Positions 47,613-56,478 of a stretch of 64,000 bases of DNA are shown here, piece after piece. The stretch is taken from the NCBI RefSeq assembly GCF_000971335.1, contig NZ_JZJL01000006.1, positions 1 to 64,000 on the forward strand. Direction: 5' to 3'. The position numbers were made by a program, and so were the translations under genes. Each line of letters begins with the position of its first letter. Position 1 is the first letter of the stretch. The stretch comes from Chromobacterium vaccinii (lineage in GTDB: Bacteria > Pseudomonadota > Gammaproteobacteria > Burkholderiales > Chromobacteriaceae). The notes below the pieces were generated by a model. The model did no database searches, was not told the DNA's origin, and worked only from the letters and a program-made list of their open reading frames with translations.

Positions 47613-48140
47613 CTAGTTCCACCCAGGATGGCTGCGCCGCAGTTCCGCCCAGATTTTCAAGACGTGGGCAGCGTATGGCTGGGCCTTGCTCGGGGTGGGG
47701 CTGTGATAGGCGCCGATGCCGGCTTCCCAGCTGCGGGTGCGCCTCACTTCGGAGGAGAGCAGCCAGGCTGCGACCTGGACATTGACGCAGGGATCGTACA
47801 GCCGGGCGCGGTCGATGTCGTAGCGCGCCAGCTTGGGCAGCCAGTTGTCGTTGATCTGCCAGTAGCTGATGTCGCTGCTGCCGTTGCGGTTGCGGCCGGT
47901 GATGTAGGGATTGCTGAACTGGACGCCGGATTCCTTTACTTTCAGCGCCATCAGCAGCAGGTAGGGCACGCTGAAGCGGCGCGAGGCGTCCAGCGCGCAA
48001 TTGGCGGTGCGTTGGATGTTGAAGTGTTCGGGGGGGGCGTCGGCCAGGGCGGACTGCGCGAGCAGCGCCGCGACCAGCGGCGGCAGCCAGCAGAGTCGAA
48101 GCCGGCGAGGCGGTGATTGCGTTTTTGACATTGATTTCAT
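47613..48140 (-). CDS. Lytic transglycosylase of the type IVb pilus cluster (PilT of R64-like)
   Basis: A ~175-residue exported muramidase-like enzyme. The signal peptide is CWLPPLVAALLAQSALA. The SLT core is readable: CALDASRRFSVPYLLLMALKVKESG with the catalytic glutamate, then SSDISYWQINDNWLP and the closing NVQVAAWLLSSEVRRTRSWEAGIGAYHS. Such enzymes open peptidoglycan for pilus or conjugation machines. In R64 the equivalent gene is named pilT, unrelated to the PilT ATPase. It is downstream of the DotD/SPOR lipoprotein on the minus strand. MSKTQ at 48131 is an alternative start. Confidence 0.85.
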   Translation of the reverse strand: MKSMSKTQSPPRRLRLCWLPPLVAALLAQSALADAPPEHFNIQRTANCALDASRRFSVPYLLLMALKVKESGVQFSNPYITGRNRNGSSDISYWQINDNWLPKLARYDIDRARLYDPCVNVQVAAWLLSSEVRRTRSWEAGIGAYHSPTPSKAQPYAAHVLKIWAELRRSHPGWN

Positions 48141-48212
48141 TGCGTTGCGCCCATGGTTGGCCCAGGCATTGCCCAATCTCCTGTTTTCATCGGTAACGCC
48201 CGTGCGGGGCGC

Positions 48213-48932
48213 TTAGGCGGCCTGGCTGACTCGCTTGAGCGGCCCCAGGGCATCGCGCACTTTGCGTTCGCCGCTGCCGTCGTCGGTGAAAGGTCCGAGC
48301 TGGATCTGGAATTTGCGGCCGATGGTTTTGATCTGGCAGTCGAATCCCTTGCGCTTGTAGTCATCCGCGATCCGCGCGGCAAGGCGGCGGCTGGAAAAAA
48401 TGCCCCCATCCATCGAGTACTTCTGGGTCTGCGGCTTGCTGGCGCCTTGGGGGTCGATAATCAGCCTGGTGTAGTCCAGCAAGATGCTTTTGGCTCGCTC
48501 GTCGACAACCAGCGCATAGGGAAATTGCTCGCCGATCGAGCGCAAAACTGTCATTGCCGGCTGAGACGCGCTTCTGACGCGAACGACGGCGTTGGCGTCG
48601 GGGGCGCCGCGTTGTTCGAAGCGCCAGCCCACCGTATCGGCAATGTCTTGAAGAATGCCGCTGGGCGGGCCGCTGTAGTCGGCGGAGTAGAGCCGATTCA
48701 AGTTGTCGTCCGGCTTGCGGGACAGGCGGCTTTTACTCATCTGCGCGCTGTTGCCGTCGCTTGCGTCGGCTGTCGTCCGGCTCGTTGTCGGCGGGATGAG
48801 GAAGGCGCCTTCCAGTGCCTTATCCAGCATGTTCAGCTCGGCGCTGTTTCCCGGCGACCTGGCGACGGGCAGCGCGCAGCCTGTCATGGCTAGGGCGGTG
48901 GCGATGGCCATCAATGTCTTGGTAGTGTTCAT
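48213..48932 (-). CDS. Lipoprotein with DotD/TcpQ-like domain and C-terminal SPOR-like domain
   Basis: A 239-residue lipoprotein; the signal ends in MTGC with Cys19. Residues ~82-155 (YSADYSGPPSGILQDIADTVGWRF...VLRSIGEQFPYALVVDERAKSILLDY) follow the DotD/TraH pattern of a secretin N0-like fold. Residues ~172-230 (GIFSSRRLAARIADDYKRKGFDCQIKTIGRKFQIQLGPF) fit a SPOR domain, which binds denuded peptidoglycan. The start at 48932 sets the lipobox. It is divergent from the pil operon by ~190 bp and probably stabilises the PilN secretin at the wall. Domain calls are from pattern memory. Confidence 0.62.
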   Translation of the reverse strand: MNTTKTLMAIATALAMTGCALPVARSPGNSAELNMLDKALEGAFLIPPTTSRTTADASDGNSAQMSKSRLSRKPDDNLNRLYSADYSGPPSGILQDIADTVGWRFEQRGAPDANAVVRVRSASQPAMTVLRSIGEQFPYALVVDERAKSILLDYTRLIIDPQGASKPQTQKYSMDGGIFSSRRLAARIADDYKRKGFDCQIKTIGRKFQIQLGPFTDDGSGERKVRDALGPLKRVSQAA

Positions 48933-49119
48933 GTCTTGGTTTTTATTTAGTTGAATACTAACTATATCAAACAAAAAATTACTATGCTATAGTGCTGCGG
49001 ATATTTTCCTGCCGAGGCTTTGCCGGTGCCCCTGCTGGGCGGAGGGCGGCGTTTGTGCTTGGCTTGTCTGATAAATGGTTTGATATGATATGTATTAAAG
49101 TAAATTTATAGGCGGCGTT

Positions 49120-49572
49120 ATGAAGTGGAACGTGGTGATGGCTGCATCCGGCCTGGCGCTGATTGCGAATGCGCAGGCGGGTTTTCTCTACCTGGGCGAT
49201 GACTCGGGAAAGATCGAGAAGAAACTGAATAGCCTCAATGGCGGCAGTGGGACGTTCGCGGAAGCGCTGGCGAACGATCCTGTTCCGGCGGCGCGGGCAG
49301 CGGAACCTGAAGCCGGCCGCGGCACGCTCAGGCTGATCCCGGGGAAGGGGCGGGTTTCCGCCGCCTTGCGCGATTTCGCCAAGGCGAATGGCTGGGTGCT
49401 GGCCTGGGAGCTGGAGCGCGACTTCCCAATCGACTACCCCGCAACCTTCAGCGGAACCTTTCTCGAGGTGATGGAGCAGGTGGCCAAGTCGTTGCAGAAC
49501 ACCGACTCGCCGGTGCGCATCAAGATTTATGAGGCCAACAAGGTCATTCGGGTGATTCACGCGACACGATGA
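49120..49572 (+). CDS. TcpQ/PilL-C-like pilus biogenesis protein
   Basis: A 150-residue exported protein with a signal peptide (MKWNVVMAASGLALIANAQA). Residues ~78-148 match the TcpQ/PilL C-terminal pattern: RVSAALRDFAKANGWVLAWELERDFPIDYPATFSGTFLEVMEQVAKSLQNTDSPVRIKIYEANKVIRVI. In R64-type systems this domain sits at the end of the lipoprotein PilL and helps assemble the secretin. Here it is short and not lipidated. Its stop overlaps the pilN start (ATGA), so translation is coupled. Confidence 0.8.
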   Translation: MKWNVVMAASGLALIANAQAGFLYLGDDSGKIEKKLNSLNGGSGTFAEALANDPVPAARAAEPEAGRGTLRLIPGKGRVSAALRDFAKANGWVLAWELERDFPIDYPATFSGTFLEVMEQVAKSLQNTDSPVRIKIYEANKVIRVIHATR

Positions 49573-51224
49573 GGAAGCTTGCGATGAAAAAAATTGCGAT
49601 CGCGGTTGGCGGGCTTTGTCTGCTTGCCGGTTGCGGCACGCCAGGGCTGTTGCGCAGCACCGATGACAGGGTCGCGGACACGCAAAATGCGCTGCGCAAT
49701 GCAGAGGCCAAACTGGCGTACCCGTCGTCGGCGCTGGTGGAAAGGGATGGCGGTGCATGGTTCGCCCAGCGGTCGGTGGTGCTGGACGAGGCGGATGCGC
49801 TGCCGACGCGGTTCGATCAGGCGGCGAGCTTTTCTTCCGGCAGGGCGCTGCCCTTGTCGTTGGTGACGGAGCAGATCGCCAGGGAACAAGGCATTACGAT
49901 ACGGCTGGCCAGGGATATCTTCAGCGTGTCCCCGGCTAAGGCGGCAGCCGGCGGCCAGCCATCGCCCAATCCGGCGGCGCAGCCCGCTTCGGCGCCGTTG
50001 CCGTACGGCATGGGCGCGGGCGCCTATCCCTTGGCCGGGCCGGCGGCCGCGATATCGATAACGGAGGGGGAGCCGCGCGCCCAGATCAATTACGCCGGCA
50101 CCCTGCATGGGCTATTGGACGCGGTGGCGAACAGGACCGGCACCAATTGGAGCTACCGCAATGGCGCGGTGGAGTTCTCGCGCCTGATCACCCGGACGTT
50201 CCAGATCAAGACCATGCCGGGCGCCTCCAGCTATTCGGCGAAAGTGGGCAAAAGCTCGCAAAGCACTACAGGTGGGTCTTCAAGCGGCGCCAGCGGCAGC
50301 TCCGCTTTGAGTTTCGGCTCCGACTCCTCGGTCAGCATGAGTTCCGAGATGAGGTACTGGGACAAGCTGAGCGACACGGTCAACAGCATGCTGTCGCCTT
50401 TGGGCAAGGCCATGCCTTCGGAGATGACCAGTTCCATCACCGTCACCGATTCGGCCGACGTGGTCGAGCGCGTGCGCCGTTACGTGGACAGCGAGAACGC
50501 GGTGCTGGGGCGCCAGGTCAGCTTGTCGGTTCAGGTGTTCTCCGTGCATTTGACGGAGAAATCCTCTGCCGGCATCGACTGGAACTTAGTTTACCGGGCG
50601 GCGCAAAGCGGCTGGGGCAGCACCTTCAAGATGGCGGGAGAACCTGAGGCGAATGGCGGGGTGTTCGGCGTCACGATGAATTCAGGCCAATTCAACGGCT
50701 CGCGGATTCTGCTGCAAGCGCTCAGCCAGCAGGGTCGGGTCAGCACCGTGGTGAACACCAATGTGGTCACCTTGAATAATCAGCCGGCGCCGGTGGCGGT
50801 GACCAGCAATCAGGGATACCTGGCCCGGATCACCTCCACGCCGGGGGTGAGCGGTTCGGCGCCCAGCGTTGGCTTGGAGCCAGGCTTGGTTACGACCGGT
50901 TTCGTGATGAACCTGCTGCCCACTTTGCTGGACAACAGCAGCGTGATGCTGCAGATCCAGATCGACTTGTCCCAGCTGCAGAAACTGGACAAGGTCTCAT
51001 CTGGCGACAACTCGATTCAGACGCCGATCACCACCTCGGTGCAAACCATGCAGCGGGCTTCGCTGAAATCGGGGCAGACCCTGATCCTGAGCGGTTTCCG
51101 CCAGGCTCAGAATAAAACCAACCGCAATGGCGTCATCGCCTACCAGGGCGGCACCAAGTCCGCTTCGCAAGACGATGAGGAAACCATCGTCGTGATTTCC
51201 CCCCAGCTGACCGAGGGGGTGTGA
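49569..51224 (+). CDS. pilN: PilN-family type IVb pilus secretin lipoprotein
   Basis: A 551-residue outer-membrane secretin; the lipobox LAGC follows a short signal. An N0/N1 region (ALPLSLVTEQIAREQGITIRLARDIFS; INYAGTLHGLLDAVANRTGTNWSYRNGAVEFSR) precedes a Ser/Gly linker and the secretin core (VSTVVNTNVVTLNNQPAPVAV, VMNLLPTLLDNSSVMLQIQIDLSQL, SLKSGQTLILSGFRQ). It forms the pore through which the pilus leaves. The coupled ATG at 49569 or MKKIAI at 49584 may start it. One base separates it from pilO. Confidence 0.93.
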   Translation: MRKLAMKKIAIAVGGLCLLAGCGTPGLLRSTDDRVADTQNALRNAEAKLAYPSSALVERDGGAWFAQRSVVLDEADALPTRFDQAASFSSGRALPLSLVTEQIAREQGITIRLARDIFSVSPAKAAAGGQPSPNPAAQPASAPLPYGMGAGAYPLAGPAAAISITEGEPRAQINYAGTLHGLLDAVANRTGTNWSYRNGAVEFSRLITRTFQIKTMPGASSYSAKVGKSSQSTTGGSSSGASGSSALSFGSDSSVSMSSEMRYWDKLSDTVNSMLSPLGKAMPSEMTSSITVTDSADVVERVRRYVDSENAVLGRQVSLSVQVFSVHLTEKSSAGIDWNLVYRAAQSGWGSTFKMAGEPEANGGVFGVTMNSGQFNGSRILLQALSQQGRVSTVVNTNVVTLNNQPAPVAVTSNQGYLARITSTPGVSGSAPSVGLEPGLVTTGFVMNLLPTLLDNSSVMLQIQIDLSQLQKLDKVSSGDNSIQTPITTSVQTMQRASLKSGQTLILSGFRQAQNKTNRNGVIAYQGGTKSASQDDEETIVVISPQLTEGV

Positions 51225-51225
51225 T

Positions 51226-52503
51226 ATGGCCAGAGTGCTGCTCGGCAATCTGGTGGTGGGAATGCAGTGGGAGGCTTTGCTTGGCCTGAGCAAGGAATCC
51301 GACGAGGTACGGGAGCTTGCCGCCAGAAGAGGGGCCAGGCAGTACTTGGTGCTGCGCAATCTTCTCGGATCCCAGGTGGTTGGCCTGGCTTCCTTGCCTG
51401 GCCGGAGGCGGAAGTCCGAGTTCTTCGCCCTGGCCGGCTTGCTGCGGGAAAGCTCTGACGACCAGAACATCCTGTTTCTGCACAGCGATCCGGATGACGC
51501 GGACAGGGTGATCCTGATCGGCATCCATGACGGCAAGCCGGTTGAGGACCGGCTGGTCGCCAGAGAGGATGCGACGGAGGCCGCGCGGCAGTTCATTCAG
51601 GAAGTGGGAACCGGCGTCACGATTCTTGGCGATATCGCCGATGGCCAACTGGAGACGACCCGACAGCTCAGGCTAGAGGAGGTCGCCGGCTCGCTGACCC
51701 GGGAGGCGATGGCCGCCTACCGCCTGCGTCCCTTGCCCCCCAGCCGGATGGTTGTGGCCGCGCTGCTGGCGGTGGCGCTTGCCTGCGTGGGCGGCGGCGT
51801 GAAGTGGTGGATGCACGGACGAGAGCAAGAGCTGCAGACCAAGCTTGCCGCCATCGCAACTACACGGCCGGACCAGGGGGCGGAGTATCGCGCGCAGACG
51901 CAGGCGGCGTTGCAGTCCCCATCGCTGAGCCGTGGCACGGGGTATGCCCGAACCATGCAGGCTGCCATTTTGCAGCTGCCGAGGGAAACCGGCGGCTGGA
52001 AGATGGCGCGACTGTCATGCAAGGCCGCGGCCTGCGAAGCGCTCTGGCAGCGCGGCGAAGGCGGGAGTTTCGCCACCTTGTTGGCGCAGCGGCCGCGCAT
52101 CCAGTTTCAGGGAATGAACGCGGCGTTGGAAAACGTGGCGTTCACTGCCGTCGCCGACAAAGTGACGCCGGTTCCGATCACGCAGTTTTATCTCAAGACC
52201 GGCGTGAGGATGCAGGCGCTGGAAGATTACGGCAAGTCCGGCAAAGCCGGGGATAAGGCATTGCAGGTGACGCTGGACAAGACCGAGCCCCTGGTGCCGC
52301 TTCCCGCAGGGCTCACAGAGAAGGAAAAGGCTGCGCCCCAAGTGGCCAAGGGCGCTTGGACGATGCAGGGCCATCTCGCATTTCTGGATTCCGTGGCGGG
52401 ACTGATGGAGCGTTCCGGGAATATGGCCATCGATGAGATAGCGGTGACGCTGAGCGACGAGAGCCCGCAATTCTCGGCAAAAGGTACGTTTTATGTTCAA
52501 TAA
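51226..52503 (+). CDS. pilO: Type IVb pilus inner-membrane protein PilO2
   Basis: A 425-residue bitopic protein. The cytoplasmic N-terminal ~170 residues resemble an actin-like-partner domain (LFLHSDPDDADRVILIGIHDGKPVEDRLV). One transmembrane helix lies at ~174-196 (RMVVAALLAVALACVGGGVKWW), followed by a periplasmic coiled-coil and domain. It fits the PilO2/Pil_accessory family linking the inner platform to the secretin. It overlaps pilP by 11 bases. Confidence 0.82.
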   Translation: MARVLLGNLVVGMQWEALLGLSKESDEVRELAARRGARQYLVLRNLLGSQVVGLASLPGRRRKSEFFALAGLLRESSDDQNILFLHSDPDDADRVILIGIHDGKPVEDRLVAREDATEAARQFIQEVGTGVTILGDIADGQLETTRQLRLEEVAGSLTREAMAAYRLRPLPPSRMVVAALLAVALACVGGGVKWWMHGREQELQTKLAAIATTRPDQGAEYRAQTQAALQSPSLSRGTGYARTMQAAILQLPRETGGWKMARLSCKAAACEALWQRGEGGSFATLLAQRPRIQFQGMNAALENVAFTAVADKVTPVPITQFYLKTGVRMQALEDYGKSGKAGDKALQVTLDKTEPLVPLPAGLTEKEKAAPQVAKGAWTMQGHLAFLDSVAGLMERSGNMAIDEIAVTLSDESPQFSAKGTFYVQ

Positions 52504-52909
52504 ATTGCTTGCATTGCTGTTGGTTCTGCCGCCATTCGCTGCGGCCGAGACGATCGATACATTCGCCAAAAGTTCTCTCGCGCGCATGGCGGCGCCGGCC
52601 GCGGCGATGCCGTCGGCGGGAACGATGCCACCGTTGCCGATGCCCGGCGCGGCGGTCCCTGCCGCGTCATTGCCGGGCCGGAGCGGCGCCGCGCAAACCT
52701 TCGATGTGATGTTCATCCAGGGCAATGGCGCGGTGCGCAAGGCCTATCTGCTGGTGGACGGCAAATACGGCAAGATGGTCAGGGAAGGAGACAAGCTGCT
52801 GACCTGGAAAGTGCTGGCGGTGGGAGACGACTATGTCGATGTCGCCCGCGGCGGAAGACGGACACGGTTGCTGATGGATGCCGGGACCGCGACATCCGAG
52901 CGGCGGTAA
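52493..52909 (+). CDS. pilP: Type IV pilus biogenesis protein PilP
   Basis: A 138-residue periplasmic protein. A signal peptide (MFNKLLALLLVLPPFAAA) is followed by a Pro/Ala linker and a small beta domain (RKAYLLVDGKYGKMVREGDKLLTWKVLAVGDDYVDVARGGRRTRLLMD), the same fold used by PilP/GspC-type connectors that touch the secretin. It is translationally linked to pilO and lies 27 bp before the ATPase. Confidence 0.8.
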   Translation: MFNKLLALLLVLPPFAAAETIDTFAKSSLARMAAPAAAMPSAGTMPPLPMPGAAVPAASLPGRSGAAQTFDVMFIQGNGAVRKAYLLVDGKYGKMVREGDKLLTWKVLAVGDDYVDVARGGRRTRLLMDAGTATSERR

Positions 52910-52936
52910 GCGCGCGGAAGCGGGGGAGGTTCCGTC

Positions 52937-54679
52937 ATGTGGAAGTGGCTTGCGGAAATGGGAGGACGACCAGGCGCCGAGCCGGCGCCCTCGCGGCGCG
53001 CCGAACCGGCAACGCGCGCGCGCGCGCAATCCGCCGCGCCGGCGCTGCCGGTTCGGAGAATCTCGACGTTCAAGTCGGAGGCCATTCGGCATCACGGCTG
53101 GCGCCAGGAGGGTGAACTGGTCTTGTCCGGCTATGAGAACAGCGCGCTGGTGCTGATTTCGGCCAAGGCCAGGCAGTACATCCTGTTGTTGGAGGAGGCC
53201 GGCTATCGCCAACTGCAGCAGAGCGATCTGCTGCAACGGTTCGATGCGGGCGTTCGCGCGCGGACCAAGCTCAGTTGCTACGGGGTGTTTGTCGGCGGGA
53301 TGGAGGAAATCCTGTTGATGCACTCTCAGCTGCAGCAGCACGGCGGAGACGCAGGCCAACGCAATGGAGACGCCAAGACCGGCGGTTATCGCAATTTCGA
53401 CATGGTGATCGAAAAGGCGATAGATCTGAGGGCTACCGACATCCACTTCGAATTTCGCGAAGGCACCCAGGTGCTGGTGCGCTATCGCATCCACGGCAAG
53501 CTGAGGGACAGCGATCCCAAGGACCGGCTGCTGCGGGACTTCAACGCCATGATGGACGCGGTGTCAACAGCGTACAACTCGCGCGCGGACTCCAGCAGCC
53601 GCAGCCATAACCATTTCGACGAGAACAAGCATCAGAGCTGCTCGATCAATCTGAGCGTCCATGGGCGCAATTACCAACTGCGCTTTCAGAGCGTGAAGGA
53701 GAACCGCGGCGTCGACGTCATTCTGCGGATTCTGCTGAACGAGGCGGTGGAGAAAGACATTCTCACGCTGCTGGAGCTGGGATATTCGGCGGACCAGGTT
53801 GAGGTGCTGGAGGATGCGGTCTACCGCTCGCCGGGCCTGACCATCATCGCCGGCGAAACCGGCTCGGGCAAGACCACCACGCTGAGAACGCTGATGACTT
53901 ACGAGCGAAGCTCGGGCAAGAAATTCTTTTCGATCGAGGACCCAGTCGAATACATCCAGCCGCACGTCACGCAGATACCGATCCAGCGCAAAGCCGAGGA
54001 CGCCAGGAAAGATGGCAGCGAGACGGCGTTCGGCGCCGCCGCCAAGGTGTTGTTGCGCGGCGATCCCGACAAGGTGATGAGCGGCGAGATTCGCGACGCC
54101 GAAACCGGCTCTTTCGCCAAGGCGATGACCCAGACTGGCCATCAGGTGTTGTCCACCGTGCACGCTTCCAGCGGCTTTGGCGTGATTCCCCGGCTGTCCG
54201 ACGAGGAAATCGGCATTCCCATCCATGCGCTGGCGGCCCCGGACTTCCTGACTGCGCTGGTATACCAGAAGCTGGTGCCGGTGCTATGCCCCGCCTGCAG
54301 CCTGATGGCCACCGACGTGTTGGATGATGAATATCTGATGGTGATCGCCTCGTTGGGCATAGACATCGGCGAAGTGCGGGTGGAGGGGGCGGGCTGCCCG
54401 CAATGCCGCCATTTGGGCACCTCCGGCCAGACCGTGGTGGCGGAGGTGTGCGAAGTGACCGAGGAAATGCTGCCGATGATCCGCGACGGCCGCTTTTGGG
54501 AGGCGGAAAGGTACTGGCGTTCCAAGAGCAACGGCAAGCTTTACGATGGCGTGATGCTGGGGAAGACAGCGATGGAGCATGCCATTTACAAAATGTCCCG
54601 GGGGCTGCTGGATCCGCGCGATGTGGAGTCGGCATTCCGCAAGCTCAAGAAATATCGTCCCTTGAGCCTAGTTGATTGA
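52937..54679 (+). CDS. pilQ: PilQ-type pilus assembly ATPase (GspE/PilB family)
   Basis: A 580-residue secretion ATPase that powers pilin polymerisation at the inner membrane. Walker A GETGSGKTTT is at 306-315, the Asp box is EDPVEYIQP, Walker B is MSGEIRD and the His box is HQVLSTVHAS. The zinc tetracysteine is intact (C451, C454, C487, C490). The first ~30 residues are Arg/Ala/Pro-rich and unlike the rest; DNA there (CGCGCGCGCG) is low complexity. It is the only protein in the cluster with both ATPase and zinc signatures complete. Confidence 0.93.
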   Translation: MWKWLAEMGGRPGAEPAPSRRAEPATRARAQSAAPALPVRRISTFKSEAIRHHGWRQEGELVLSGYENSALVLISAKARQYILLLEEAGYRQLQQSDLLQRFDAGVRARTKLSCYGVFVGGMEEILLMHSQLQQHGGDAGQRNGDAKTGGYRNFDMVIEKAIDLRATDIHFEFREGTQVLVRYRIHGKLRDSDPKDRLLRDFNAMMDAVSTAYNSRADSSSRSHNHFDENKHQSCSINLSVHGRNYQLRFQSVKENRGVDVILRILLNEAVEKDILTLLELGYSADQVEVLEDAVYRSPGLTIIAGETGSGKTTTLRTLMTYERSSGKKFFSIEDPVEYIQPHVTQIPIQRKAEDARKDGSETAFGAAAKVLLRGDPDKVMSGEIRDAETGSFAKAMTQTGHQVLSTVHASSGFGVIPRLSDEEIGIPIHALAAPDFLTALVYQKLVPVLCPACSLMATDVLDDEYLMVIASLGIDIGEVRVEGAGCPQCRHLGTSGQTVVAEVCEVTEEMLPMIRDGRFWEAERYWRSKSNGKLYDGVMLGKTAMEHAIYKMSRGLLDPRDVESAFRKLKKYRPLSLVD

Positions 54680-54693
54680 TGGAAGGAACGAAT

Positions 54694-56478
54694 ATGAGCA
54701 ATGGTGAGGATGTCTTCAAAGGCTTGCTGGGCAGGTTTCGTCATGGCCGCGCGGCAGGGGATGCCGCGTCGGGTCCAGCTGCGGCCAAGGCTTCGGCGGC
54801 GGCTTGGGGCGCTGAGCCTGAGCCTGCGGTTTCCGAGGAGGCTTGGCGTACGCGCGAGGCGGCGGAGGAAGCGCAGGACGATGAGCGGCAGCTATTGACG
54901 CCGCTGCCGGCGACGCCGCCCTCGGTCAAGCGCGCCAATGGACTGAGCGAAGAACGGAGGGCCTTGCTGCACCGCCTGGCGCTGGAGGTGCGCGGCGAGA
55001 GCGCAGGGTCGGCCGAGGTCTTCGACATGGGGTATCGCGATCCGCTGGTGCAATTGGCGAGCCCGCCCGGCGCGCCGGCGTCTCCCAAGGAAGGCCGCCA
55101 GGATCTGCCGGTGCCTTTATGGGCGCGGCGGACGGTGGAGCGCGGCTTGCTGGGCCGGGATGCGCGGCAAGTTTTTCAGAATCTGGATGCGCTGGGGCTG
55201 GTGAATGACGATTGCCATGCGGCGCAGGCGGCCGCGCATTGGCCGGTGGAAGTCTGCTGCCAGTCTTTTGACGAGATGGCGAAAATTCCGCTGAGCGCCC
55301 GCAGCGAGTTGCCGCAGGCGACCCGGCGCAGCGATCAACTGGGTCGCGACGGTTATTTCTATCTGAAAGGAGCGGCCATGGGCACGCGGGCGCTGATCGT
55401 GGTGGATGGCGCGAGAGACGATGCGGTGCGCCACGTGACGGAGATCCATGCCGAGCTCGATGCGGCGGGGCAATCTTGCCGGGTGCTGCTGCTGGCCTCC
55501 TATGCGTATCGCTGGGCCGCGCGCCGCTTCCTGTGGGAAGAAATCGTGGCCGAGCCGGACATCGCCTACGCCGCGGATATCGCCGACGCGACGCGCGCCT
55601 ATGCCGCGCCGATGGCTGATGGCAAGCGATTGTTTTTATTGGAGACTTCCTTCGGCATGGAGGCGGTGGCCGTGCTGGAACCCGGTCCGGCCGCGCGTTT
55701 TCTGGAGATGTGGGGCAGCGTGCCGGAGTTGGGTGACCCTGGCGTATGGGCGGCGGAATGCCGCCGCGAGGGTGGGGGGCGCAACAAGCCGGCTGCCTTG
55801 TCGGCATTTGGGCTGGAGGATCGCGGCGCGATCGCCCGGTTGGTTGCGGAGTTGCGCCGAACCGGGGCGATCGTGTTTGTCGCCGGAGAGATGGCCCGGG
55901 CGGCTGCGGCGGCGTTGATGGCCGAGCTCTGGAGACAGGGGGTGAGGGTGGCGGAGAAGCCGGCCGCGGGCCTGCCGACGGTGTTGATCGATCCCTCCCC
56001 GAGTCAACTGCGCGCTGGTTTTTCGCCGGTGCTGGCGGTTTATCCCGGCAAGAACGCCACCGCGGAGTCGGTGCTGATGGCGTTGTTGGCCGAGCAGCAT
56101 GACTGGGCCAGGGGCCGGCTGATGTTGGGCGTTCATGCCATTCGCGTTCCTACTCTGTGCCCGCTGTGCTGCGAGCCGGTCGGCGCGGAACTGGCGGCGC
56201 TGGCGCTGGCTGAGCGGGTGAGCAATTTCCGCAGCGTGGATTTTGGCAATATCCGGACGCGAAACGCCAAGACGCCTTGCTGCGGCAATGGCTATGCCGG
56301 CGAGGCATGGTTCAGCGAGGTGTGGGACGGCAGGCTGTTGCAGCGAGAATTGGCCGACATGCCGGCGGAGCTGGCGGATAAGGGGTTGCGGCCCGATTTG
56401 CGCATCAGCGCGCAATTGTTGCAGGCGATCATGTCCGGTCGCGTGGATTATCTCGCCGCGGGGAGCGTGGGATGCTGA
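54694..56478 (+). CDS. Degenerate PilQ-like pseudo-ATPase
   Basis: A 594-residue protein with AAGGA six bases before its ATG. Its C-terminal half lines up with PilQ: TGAIVFVAGEMARAAAAAL (A397-) sits where PilQ has the Walker A GETGSGKTTT, so the P-loop lysine and glycines are gone. LAVYPGKNATAESVLMALL replaces the Walker B GEIRDAETG, and MLGVHAIR the His box. The zinc cysteines survive (C489, C492/C493, C529, C530). The N-terminal ~130 residues are a disordered Ala/Glu linker. It lies between pilQ and pilR and overlaps pilR by seven bases. It is probably a catalytically dead hexamer partner or regulator; the homology is my own alignment. Confidence 0.7.
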   Translation: MSNGEDVFKGLLGRFRHGRAAGDAASGPAAAKASAAAWGAEPEPAVSEEAWRTREAAEEAQDDERQLLTPLPATPPSVKRANGLSEERRALLHRLALEVRGESAGSAEVFDMGYRDPLVQLASPPGAPASPKEGRQDLPVPLWARRTVERGLLGRDARQVFQNLDALGLVNDDCHAAQAAAHWPVEVCCQSFDEMAKIPLSARSELPQATRRSDQLGRDGYFYLKGAAMGTRALIVVDGARDDAVRHVTEIHAELDAAGQSCRVLLLASYAYRWAARRFLWEEIVAEPDIAYAADIADATRAYAAPMADGKRLFLLETSFGMEAVAVLEPGPAARFLEMWGSVPELGDPGVWAAECRREGGGRNKPAALSAFGLEDRGAIARLVAELRRTGAIVFVAGEMARAAAAALMAELWRQGVRVAEKPAAGLPTVLIDPSPSQLRAGFSPVLAVYPGKNATAESVLMALLAEQHDWARGRLMLGVHAIRVPTLCPLCCEPVGAELAALALAERVSNFRSVDFGNIRTRNAKTPCCGNGYAGEAWFSEVWDGRLLQRELADMPAELADKGLRPDLRISAQLLQAIMSGRVDYLAAGSVGC

